Positions 1-4,900 of a DNA stretch of 6,430 bases are shown in pieces. The stretch is from Desulfamplus sp. (GTDB taxonomy: Bacteria > Desulfobacterota > Desulfobacteria > Desulfobacterales > Desulfobacteraceae): the NCBI GenBank assembly GCA_015231395.1, contig JADGBP010000069.1:1-6430 (forward strand), given 5' to 3'. The notes under the pieces were generated by a model. The model had not been told where the DNA came from. It worked only from the letters and a program-made list of their open reading frames with translations, and ran no database searches. The position numbers and the translations under genes are program-made. The number at the start of each line of letters is the position of its first letter. Within the stretch, counting starts at the first letter, position 1.

Positions 1-103
1 TAGCCGACATTATAGCGATTATACCAATGACAACCATTAATTCAACAAGCGTAAATGCCGCATTAGATGTTTTTATTATATTATTTTTAAATGTATTTTT
101 CAT
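1..103 (-). CDS. Second pilin unit: possible independent internal start, partial
   Basis: ATG 103-101 has the same GGGAGG ribosome binding site and the same first 34 codons as the start at 619. It encodes a basic leader, the AA|FTLVE prepilin site and the start of the hydrophobic helix before the window ends. It lies in frame with the upstream unit, so it could be translated as the C-terminal half of a fusion, by internal initiation, or both. Everything after the first 34 codons is outside the window. Whether this copy has its own stop and the missing C-terminal strand therefore cannot be seen. Confidence 0.6.
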   Translation of the reverse strand, partial: MKNTFKNNIIKTSNAAFTLVELMVVIGIIAIMSA

Positions 104-619
104 GATTTTTCCTCCCTTTTTTCTAACATCTCCATATTGAAGATAGACACCCCCATATCCTTTTCCCGTTCCATTAATATCACATCTTCCGCGTGAATCA
201 AATGTTAAGGTGCTAATGATAGCGGGGATAGCGTGAATACTCAAGTCTTCAACATTACTCCCTCCATAGCTATATGCTAATACGGTTGCCCCTCGCCCAT
301 ACTTAACACCAGCGGCATAACCTGAAAACTTCACCTCTTTTATCTCTGTTCCATCTCCAGAAAATATCCTGTAGCTATCAGAGTCGGTATAAAACTTAAT
401 TTGCCATTTCTCATTGGTTTTTATTGCCTGAGATCTGGTTTTCTGCATATCAGCCATCAATCCTGTTGCCGCTTTTTTCAGCTTATGTTCAGGATTCATC
501 AGATTGGGTATGGCAATAGCCGACATTATAGCGATTATACCAATGACAACCATTAATTCAACAAGCGTAAATGCCGCATTAGATGTTTTTATTATATTAT
601 TTTTAAATGTATTTTTCAT
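1..619 (-). CDS. Tandem in-frame type IV pilin/pseudopilin fusion (GspH/FimT-like), partial, runs off window
   Basis: The frame opens at ATG 619-617 behind GGGAGG with 7-nt spacing, and an in-frame TAG at 655-653 lies upstream. I read 206 codons to the window edge without a stop. Residues 1-172 form one pilin-like unit. It has a basic, Asn-rich leader, a class III prepilin site (SNAA|FTLVE, with Glu at +5), a hydrophobic helix (VVIGIIAIMSAIAIPN), then a polar domain with LTFDSRGRC and YGGVYLQYGD motifs matching the neighbouring pilin. The last 20 or so residues seen in that neighbour (ending DGKKWQ) are missing. Instead, GDVR continues through the translated ribosome binding site (KKGGKI) into Met173 and a second, identical pilin N-terminus. 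Pilins and pseudopilins of this fold are minor components of type IV pili or type II secretion. The product could be a double pilin, a precursor cut at an internal prepilin site, or a degenerating duplicate. The ORF reading is firm, but the function of the fusion is inference. Confidence 0.8.
   Translation of the reverse strand, partial: MKNTFKNNIIKTSNAAFTLVELMVVIGIIAIMSAIAIPNLMNPEHKLKKAATGLMADMQKTRSQAIKTNEKWQIKFYTDSDSYRIFSGDGTEIKEVKFSGYAAGVKYGRGATVLAYSYGGSNVEDLSIHAIPAIISTLTFDSRGRCDINGTGKGYGGVYLQYGDVRKKGGKIMKNTFKNNIIKTSNAAFTLVELMVVIGIIAIMSA
111..116 (-). promoter_or_regulatory. Ribosome binding site inside the pilin fusion frame
   Basis: GGGAGG on the minus strand lies 7 nt before ATG 103-101. 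It is also read as codons (Lys-Gly-Gly-Lys) by the upstream pilin frame. It is an exact duplicate of the site at 627-632. Confidence 0.7.
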
Positions 620-643
620 GATTTTTCCTCCCTTTTTTCTAAC
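517..643. repeat. 127-bp direct repeat, copy B
   Basis: Exact partner of 1-127. The spacing is a multiple of three, which keeps the two pilin units in one reading frame. Perfect identity in a stretch that includes non-selected bases suggests a recent duplication or conversion. Confidence 0.97.
627..632 (-). promoter_or_regulatory. Ribosome binding site of the pilin fusion gene
   Basis: GGGAGG on the minus strand with a 7-nt spacer to ATG 619-617. It decides the start, because an in-frame TAG at 655-653 closes the frame upstream. Confidence 0.75.
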
Positions 644-667
644 TTCAAGATACTACAATCGGCATTA

Positions 668-1261
668 TCATTGCCATTTTTTACCGTCCCAACGAAAAAG
701 CCTTACGATTCCGGTAGCACCGGTTCCTACCGCGTAAGTCAACTCTCCATGTTCAAGATAGACATATCTGTATCCATATCCTGATACAGCAGCACTACAA
801 ACCCCTTTTGAGTCAAATGTCAAAACCTCGCTGGAATAAGTTGTCTCTTCTTTGGGAAAACTTGTATTTCCTGTAACAGTTTTTGTTGCGGCACCATGAC
901 CATATTGGACACCAGCAATATTACCTGAGAACACCACCTCTTTTTCTATCGGCTGGCTACCATCTGTATCAATCTTTGACCATGCTTCATCTTTGCCTGT
1001 GTAAGAGCTGATAATGTATCTGTTATTAGCCTTATCAAACCAGATTCCCCATGTTGTATTGGTTTTAATCGCCATTGATCTGGTTTTCTGTATATCGCCC
1101 ATCAATCCGGTTGCGGCAGATTTCAGTTTATGTTCAGGGTTCATAAGATTTGGTATTGCAATCGCCGATATTATAGCGATTATCCCAATAACAACCATAA
1201 TTTCAATCAGGGTAAATGCGGAATTAGATCGCATTGCATTGCTTTGAAATAAAATTTTCAT
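668..1261 (-). CDS. Type IV pilin/pseudopilin (GspH/FimT-like), intact
   Basis: A 197-residue protein with a complete prepilin organisation. It has a 15-residue leader (MKILFQSNAMRSNSA), then FTLIEIMVV with Glu at +5, and a hydrophobic N-terminal helix to about residue 38 (IAIPN). A mainly beta C-terminal domain follows, ending GIVRLFRWDGKKWQ. The length and layout fit minor pilins or pseudopilins that are processed by prepilin peptidase, N-methylated and assembled from the inner membrane. The residue before the cleavage site is Ala instead of the usual Gly. The start at 1261 is supported by AAGAGG at 1270-1275 with 8-nt spacing; Met10 is an alternative. Its stop is 48 bp upstream of the next pilin start, so the two are probably co-transcribed. 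It is a diverged paralogue of that neighbour: N-termini and the LTFDS-G-C/YVYL motifs agree, while the middle differs strongly. No other pilus machinery genes are in view, so type IV pilus and type II secretion roles cannot be separated. Confidence 0.88.
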   Translation of the reverse strand: MKILFQSNAMRSNSAFTLIEIMVVIGIIAIISAIAIPNLMNPEHKLKSAATGLMGDIQKTRSMAIKTNTTWGIWFDKANNRYIISSYTGKDEAWSKIDTDGSQPIEKEVVFSGNIAGVQYGHGAATKTVTGNTSFPKEETTYSSEVLTFDSKGVCSAAVSGYGYRYVYLEHGELTYAVGTGATGIVRLFRWDGKKWQ

Positions 1262-1400
1262 CTGGATAACCTCTTGATTTGTGCCAGTCCGTCATTCAGA
1301 AAAGGCCACACCAGTAGTTATTATTCACCGATTATTATCTATATTTCACTATTATGTTGATTATTTACCATCTTAATTAGTGCCAAATCAATATTTTATG

Positions 1401-1700
1401 CTATTTTTTAAAACCCGCACCAACCCAAACTCCTGCCCAGCCAACAGCAACCGGCATAATACCAAAAAACATAAAAACAATCAGATTTCCTTCCCAGGGC
1501 TTAAGAACAAAGGCTGAAATAAAAGGCAGGATTACAGAAATCACAATGCCAAGACGAAATTTTCCGGACATTTTTGAGATTGATTTGATATTTTTATGGT
1601 AACCGGATGTTGATTTACTCCCTCTGAATAATCTGGGAATAAAAAATATACATACAATAAGGAAGCCAATTGTGATAATTTCCTGAATGCCTGTCAACAA
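1401..1700 (-). CDS. Small predicted membrane protein, function unknown
   Basis: A 99-residue hydrophobic protein with three likely membrane segments, at about residues 7-24, 49-67 and 71-93. A basic, Ser/Lys-rich loop (RGSKSTSGYHKNIKSISK) lies between the first two. The start is TTG. An excellent AGGAGG at 1706-1711 lies 5 nt before TTG 1700-1698 and 8 nt before a second TTG codon. The nearest in-frame ATG is about 44 residues in and would remove the first helix. TATAAT-like elements at 1744-1749 and 1770-1775 (minus strand) could serve as -10 boxes, but I see no convincing -35. The gene lies 139 bp upstream of the pilin genes on the same strand, so an operon is possible but unproven. I do not recognise the family. 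The strong ribosome binding site and coherent membrane topology are the reasons to call it real. Confidence 0.65.
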   Translation of the reverse strand: MLTGIQEIITIGFLIVCIFFIPRLFRGSKSTSGYHKNIKSISKMSGKFRLGIVISVILPFISAFVLKPWEGNLIVFMFFGIMPVAVGWAGVWVGAGFKK

Positions 1701-2017
1701 TTTTTCCTCCTGTTAGTGAATGGTCATTATTTATTGAACAGCCATTATAAAGATATTTAGTGAGCATCTATTATACAGATAAACTACTACACTAAAATCC
1801 ATTTGTCTTTATTTTTTTGTTTCTATTATCAAGGGGCTGAGAGCGCAAATAATGGCTTTAGTGAGACTTTGTTGAGGGCTTTAGTGGGACTTTGTGTACG
1901 AGGGGTGGGAGTGACGAAATTGCCGGTATCTACTTTTATGAAAAGCAAAATTATGGTCAAAAATACCGTCAAATACCGTTGGTTGCTAATGAATTTCGTT
2001 AGAATTCATTAAAACCA
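1701..2017. other. Intergenic region without a convincing gene
   Basis: No supported gene. The stretch holds a 19-bp direct repeat (GGCTTTAGTGRGACTTTGT at 1854-1872 and 1877-1895, one mismatch), a 10-bp tandem repeat (AAATACCGTY, 1961-1980) and a short inverted repeat (AATGAATT 1988-1995 with AATTCATT 2003-2010). A 69-codon open frame starting at TTG 1803 has no ribosome binding site and no recognisable protein character. Confidence 0.6.
1854..1895. repeat. Two-copy 19-bp tandem repeat
   Basis: GGCTTTAGTGAGACTTTGT at 1854-1872 recurs at 1877-1895 with one change (A to G), a period of 23 bp. No gene explains it. Confidence 0.8.
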
Positions 2018-2053
2018 AAAAGCCCTTACAGGGTTGATTCTGTAAGGGCTTTT
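2018..2053 (-). terminator. Strong bidirectional rho-independent terminator downstream of tRNA-Ala
   Basis: A perfect 14-bp stem is formed by AAAAGCCCTTACAG (2018-2031) and CTGTAAGGGCTTTT (2040-2053), with an 8-nt loop. Read on the minus strand, the stem is followed by a T-rich tract (TTTTTGGTTTT). On the plus strand the exit is TTTTGTATTTT. It lies 68 bp past the 3' end of the minus-strand tRNA, so ending that transcript is the most likely role. It could also stop transcription arriving from the other side. Confidence 0.88.
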
Positions 2054-2121
2054 GTATTTTAATGGACTGGTTTAGATGTGTTGTAATGAACTTATTTAAA
2101 ATATTTGTTTAAAATATTTTT

Positions 2122-2197
2122 TGGTGGAGCTGAGGGGGATCGAACCCCTGACCTCATGGCTGCCAGCCATGCGCTCTCCCAGCTGAGCTACAGCCCC
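2122..2197 (-). tRNA. tRNA-Ala (anticodon GGC)
   Basis: A complete 76-nt cloverleaf. The acceptor stem GGGGCTG pairs with CAGCTCC and includes the G3:U70 wobble that marks alanine tRNAs. The D arm has GCTC/GAGC. The anticodon stem is CATGG/CCATG around loop CTGGCAG (anticodon GGC, reading GCC and GCU codons). The T arm is AGGGG-TTCGATC-CCCCT, the discriminator base is A, and the 3' CCA is encoded. It stands alone, with a terminator downstream and a candidate promoter directly upstream. Confidence 0.98.
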
Positions 2198-2211
2198 ACT
2201 AAAACAGGCTT

Positions 2212-2240
2212 TAAATAAACAATTATATTTAATGTGTCAA
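2212..2240 (-). promoter_or_regulatory. Candidate sigma-70-type promoter of tRNA-Ala
   Basis: On the minus strand a perfect TTGACA (2240-2235) is followed after 17 nt by TATTTA (2217-2212), about 14 nt before the mature 5' end of the tRNA. The distance is right for a tRNA promoter. The -10 match is weak, so the call rests on the -35 element and its position. Confidence 0.5.
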
Positions 2241-2339
2241 TAAAAATAATATTTTTTCTAATTTTTTCCGAAAAAACAACGAAAAAATAAATTATTATCA
2301 TTCAAAAAAATAAATATTATCATATATCCATTGACACAT
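2232..2339. repeat. 10-bp inverted repeat carrying divergent TTGACA elements
   Basis: ATGTGTCAAT (2232-2241) and ATTGACACAT (2330-2339) are exact reverse complements 88 bp apart. Each contains a perfect TTGACA, one facing the tRNA and one facing the ppiD-like gene. Confidence 0.75.
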
Positions 2340-2358
2340 GGATTTATAAAAAGATAAA
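2331..2358 (+). promoter_or_regulatory. Candidate promoter for the ppiD-like gene
   Basis: A perfect TTGACA at 2331-2336 is followed after 16 nt by GATAAA (2353-2358), an acceptable -10. If used, it would give a leader of about 255 nt before the ATG at 2621. A promoter closer to the gene cannot be excluded in such AT-rich DNA. Confidence 0.35.
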
Positions 2359-2539
2359 AGTGCAGTTTTATAAATATGTTGTTTAATTGTTGCTCGAATT
2401 AAATTTGATGTTGCTGAATTAGATTTGATATATTATTTCAAAATTTGTTCCGCCGTGAAAATACATTTCCGTGAGCACATATTTCTGTTAATGGGATGAT
2501 ATTTGGATGATATAGTGAATTGGAATAAAATTTTACACA

Positions 2540-2591
2540 GTTCAATAAGCTATTAAGTTCAATAGGTTATTAATTTTAAATAAGTTATTAA
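2540..2591. repeat. 17-bp tandem repeat in the ppiD leader
   Basis: GTTCAATAAGCTATTAA (2540-2556) is followed directly by GTTCAATAGGTTATTAA (2557-2573), with two differences. A partial third unit (AAATAAGTTATTAA, 2578-2591) ends 30 bp before the start codon of the ppiD-like gene. Confidence 0.8.
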
Positions 2592-2608
2592 TTATTATAG
2601 TGAGAGTT

Positions 2609-2614
2609 AAGGAG
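2609..2614 (+). promoter_or_regulatory. Ribosome binding site deciding the ppiD start
   Basis: AAGGAG lies 6 nt before ATG 2621. A longer frame from GTG 2600 would place this site inside the coding sequence and has no site of its own, so ATG 2621 is preferred. Confidence 0.8.
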
Positions 2615-2620
2615 AGTTTG

Positions 2621-4531
2621 ATGCTCAGGTTTATGCGTGAAAATACAGGGTCGTGGATTATCAAGGTTATTCTTGGTCTTATTGTTATTGTGTTTATATT
2701 CCTTGGCATGGGGTCATTGGGCTCAAATCGTGAGGACAGGGCTGCCATGGTCAATGAAATCCCCATTAGCATGGATGAATATAACCGTTCATATCAGAAT
2801 ACAATTGAACAGATGAGGCAACGCTTTGGAAACAGCCTGAATGATGAACTGCTCAAGATGCTTCAGGTAAAAAAACAGACTATGGATAGGCTGATTGCAG
2901 AAAAGCTTGTCTCTTATGAAGCAGATCGACTTGATATTCAGGTTTCCGACAAGGAACTTCAGGATTCTCTTTTGTCCATTGAGGCATTTAAAAAAAATGG
3001 GGAATTTGATCTTTCGACCTATCGTATGGTGCTTACAGCCAACCGGCTAATACCAGATACATTTGAAAACATGCAGCGTCAGACGCTTCGTCGTACCAAG
3101 GTCACAGATTTGGTATTAAGCAACGTAAAAGTATCTGATCTTGAAGCCCGCGAGTGGTACATTCAAAATAACAGCGAAGTGGCTATAGATTATGTTAAAT
3201 TTGATTCTGCCTCATATAAAGTAACTCCGGATGAGATAAAAATTAAAGAGTACTACGAAAAGAACAAAGAAAATTACAAATCTGAGCCTCAACTCAAAGT
3301 TCAGTATATTGAATTTTTGCCTGATGCATATAAAGAAAAAGCTGAGGTGACTAAAGAGAGTGCAGAGTCTTATTATGCATCTAACCCAGATGAATTCATA
3401 ACACTAGAACAGGTTGAAGCGAGCCATATCCTTATTAAGGTGGATGAAAAAGCAGGTGCAGAGGCAGTTGAGAAAGCCAGAAAAGAGGCTGAAGAACTTT
3501 ATAAAAAAGTGATTGCAGGAGAAGATTTCGCACAACTTGCAAAAACACATTCTCAGGATCCTTCCGCTAAGGATAACAGCGGCTATTTGGGAAAATTTTC
3601 CAGAAACAGAATGGTAAAGCAGTTTGAAGACAAAGCATTTTCCATGAAAGCCGGAGAGATAAGCGAACCTGTCCAAACCCAGTTTGGATGGCATGTGATA
3701 CAGGTTAAATCCAGAAGTGAGGAGTCAAAAAAGACATTTGAAGAGGCAATGCCACAGATCAAAGAAAAACTCTTGATAGATGAAAGCAAAAATCTTGCGT
3801 ACAATGCTGCTGGCGAGGCTTTTGATGCCATTGTTGACGGAGATTCCCTTGAACAGGCTGCACTGATTACGGGACAAAAGATAATTGAGGTCGGCATGTT
3901 TACTATGAAAGGCTCTGATGCGGCTACTCAAGGTATTTTTCCAGCTACTCCTGGTTTTGCTCCGGCAGCTTTTTCCCTTCCTCTTAATGAAATTAGTGAT
4001 GTGACAGAAATAGGCAATGCTTATTATATAATTAAACCTGTTGAGAAAAAAGAACCTGTAGTTCTCTCTTTTGATGCAGCAAAGGAAAAAGCAACAACAG
4101 ATCTTAAAGTTGAACTTGAAGCTGAAGAGACAAAAAAAGCCGCTCAAACTTTTTTGGATTCAATTAAAAATGTTGAAAAATTTGAAAATACTGCTCGTGA
4201 AAAGGGGTTTGATATTAAATCAACACCACTGTTTAAAAAAGATGGGGATATTCCAGACCTTGGAAGAGAACCTGAAATTTCTGCAGCGGCATTCAAGCTG
4301 TCAGAAAAGAACAGGCTTGTTTCCGAAATAATTAAAACTTCCGGAGGATCTTATTATGTAATTGCTTTTAAAGAAAAAAAGATACCCGGGGAAGATGTCA
4401 TAATCGAAAATCTTGACTCAGTTAAAAAACAACTTGTTCAGACTAAACAGGGGGCGATCTATACAGAATGGATTGAACAGTTGAAGAGCCGCAGCAAAAT
4501 TGAAATTAAGCCTGAATTGATTGATGGATAA
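2621..4531 (+). CDS. ppiD: PpiD-like membrane-anchored periplasmic peptidyl-prolyl isomerase/chaperone
   Basis: A 636-residue protein with the family's usual length and order. It has a short cytoplasmic N-terminus, one membrane helix at about residues 13-31, then a long periplasmic part. Residues about 35-190 are SurA-N-like helical chaperone sequence (VNEIPISMDEYNRSYQN is the typical opening). A parvulin domain lies at about 263-365, with the conserved EASHILIK start, the HSQDPSAKDNSGYLGKF segment and the FGWHVIQV end. The two core histidines are His269 and His358, so the isomerase fold looks intact. Two later segments (about 445-480, GFAPAAFSLPLNEIS to YYIIKP, and 558-590, FKLSEKNRLVSEI to YYVIAFKEKK) resemble degenerate parvulin ends. 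PpiD proteins bind newly translocated envelope proteins near the Sec translocon and help them fold. Many homologues have little isomerase activity. The start is ATG 2621 behind AAGGAG. The gene is probably expressed on its own, since palindromic DNA separates it from the next gene. Confidence 0.92.
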   Translation: MLRFMRENTGSWIIKVILGLIVIVFIFLGMGSLGSNREDRAAMVNEIPISMDEYNRSYQNTIEQMRQRFGNSLNDELLKMLQVKKQTMDRLIAEKLVSYEADRLDIQVSDKELQDSLLSIEAFKKNGEFDLSTYRMVLTANRLIPDTFENMQRQTLRRTKVTDLVLSNVKVSDLEAREWYIQNNSEVAIDYVKFDSASYKVTPDEIKIKEYYEKNKENYKSEPQLKVQYIEFLPDAYKEKAEVTKESAESYYASNPDEFITLEQVEASHILIKVDEKAGAEAVEKARKEAEELYKKVIAGEDFAQLAKTHSQDPSAKDNSGYLGKFSRNRMVKQFEDKAFSMKAGEISEPVQTQFGWHVIQVKSRSEESKKTFEEAMPQIKEKLLIDESKNLAYNAAGEAFDAIVDGDSLEQAALITGQKIIEVGMFTMKGSDAATQGIFPATPGFAPAAFSLPLNEISDVTEIGNAYYIIKPVEKKEPVVLSFDAAKEKATTDLKVELEAEETKKAAQTFLDSIKNVEKFENTAREKGFDIKSTPLFKKDGDIPDLGREPEISAAAFKLSEKNRLVSEIIKTSGGSYYVIAFKEKKIPGEDVIIENLDSVKKQLVQTKQGAIYTEWIEQLKSRSKIEIKPELIDG

Positions 4532-4541
4532 TTTATTGTTA

Positions 4542-4642
4542 AGGAATGAGTCCGAAATAACTTACCCAAACTCCCCCTCTCCAGATATGGAGAGGGGGCT
4601 GGGGGGTGAGGTAAATGGGCAGGTTATTTAAAACCGATTCCT
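4542..4642. repeat. Long imperfect palindrome (REP/MITE-like)
   Basis: Three nested pairs of arms make a cruciform or hairpin of about 100 bp. The outer pair is AGGAAT 4542-4547 with ATTCCT 4637-4642. The middle pair is AAATAACTTACCCA 4555-4568 with TGGGCAGGTTATTT 4616-4629 (13 of 14 positions pair, counting one G-T). The inner pair is CCCCCTCTCC 4573-4582 with GGAGAGGGGG 4589-4598, loop AGATAT. The right side carries an extra G-rich bulge (4599-4615). The sharply GC-rich core differs from the surrounding DNA. It has no open reading frame and no T-run, so a dispersed repeat is a better reading than a simple terminator, though it could also protect the ppiD mRNA 3' end. Confidence 0.75.
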
Positions 4643-4723
4643 AAGGATTTCAGCCCTGTTATAATCGCAGCCAAGCTGATTCAGTCATGTTATAGTTTTC
4701 CAGATAATTAAATTGGCAAGCGT

Positions 4724-4761
4724 AGGGGCAATCCCTTGCGGTTGCCCTTCTTCAAAAGAAG
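4724..4761. repeat. Pair of short hairpins, GC-rich repeat-like element
   Basis: GGGCAA (4726-4731) pairs with TTGCCC (4742-4747) around TCCCTTGCGG. A second hairpin follows directly, CTTCTT (4747-4752) with AAGAAG (4756-4761). The GTAGGGGCAAT...GGTTGCCC core looks like the short palindromes dispersed in many bacterial genomes. Its copy number cannot be judged from this window. Confidence 0.55.
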
Positions 4762-4887
4762 AGATACCAAAATATTTTTCTGGAAGTCTATATAATTGCA
4801 ACAAAACTACCTATGTTCCTTGTTCAGCGAGTTCAATCCCGTAAAAATTACAGCGGGACTATCTATATTCTCCTGTGTTTGAATAAT

Positions 4888-4893
4888 GTGAGG
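4888..4893 (+). promoter_or_regulatory. Ribosome binding site of the M16 peptidase gene
   Basis: GTGAGG with a 7-nt spacer to ATG 4901. An in-frame TGA at 4889-4891 overlaps it, so the frame cannot begin further upstream. Confidence 0.6.
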
Positions 4894-4900
4894 CCTGGAA

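Larger units (their letters stand above)
1..127. repeat. 127-bp direct repeat, copy A (may extend past window edge)
   Basis: This stretch is identical base for base to 517-643, with an offset of 516 bp. It covers the 5' part of the pilin unit, its start codon, its ribosome binding site and 11 bp upstream of that. On the right, similarity stops after CTAAC (127). On the left, the window ends before the limit is reached. Confidence 0.97.
2198..2599. other. AT-rich intergenic region between tRNA-Ala and ppiD-like gene
   Basis: No gene. The region contains the two divergent TTGACA elements and several short direct repeats: an A-rich motif at 2282-2301 and 2305-2323, GAATTARATTTGAT at about 2396-2409 and 2417-2430, and the tandem units at 2540-2573. 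It probably holds the promoters of both flanking genes and the ppiD leader. Confidence 0.6.
4532..4900. other. Intergenic region with palindromic repeats, no gene
   Basis: No supported coding frame in 369 bp. Two palindromic elements (4542-4642 and 4724-4761) occupy much of it. The rest, up to the ribosome binding site at 4888, shows only a weak TCCCG/CGGGA inverted repeat (4837-4841 and 4854-4858). No clear terminator with a T-run follows the ppiD-like gene, and I see no strong promoter for the peptidase gene. Confidence 0.6.

Noticed and set aside
1..643. CRISPR-like or attachment-site interpretation of the long repeat
   Set aside because: The repeat is coding, 127 bp long with a 516-bp period and only two visible copies; there are no short repeat-spacer units and no integrase.
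1281..1385. TGGCAC motifs on the minus strand (1281-1286 and 1380-1385), possible sigma-54 -24 elements for pilin genes
   Set aside because: Neither is followed at the required spacing by a TTGC -12 element.
1803..2012. 69-codon plus-strand open frame
   Set aside because: TTG start without a ribosome binding site, repeat-derived sequence and no recognisable protein pattern; it ends beside the terminator.
2122..2197. tRNA-Ala as an integration site with a mobile element attached
   Set aside because: No integrase gene and no second copy of the tRNA 3' end were found in the window.
2600..2620. GTG start extending the ppiD-like protein by 7 residues
   Set aside because: The good AAGGAG at 2609-2614 lies inside that extension and is ideally placed for ATG 2621; the GTG has no site of its own.
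3404..4147. Several antisense open frames of about 96-140 codons inside the ppiD-like gene
   Set aside because: They are the mirror of a strongly supported coding sequence, mutually overlapping and without plausible starts or domains.
4542..4642. Palindrome as a rho-independent terminator of ppiD
   Set aside because: No T-run follows the GC-rich stem and the structure is much longer and nested; a repeat element explains it better.
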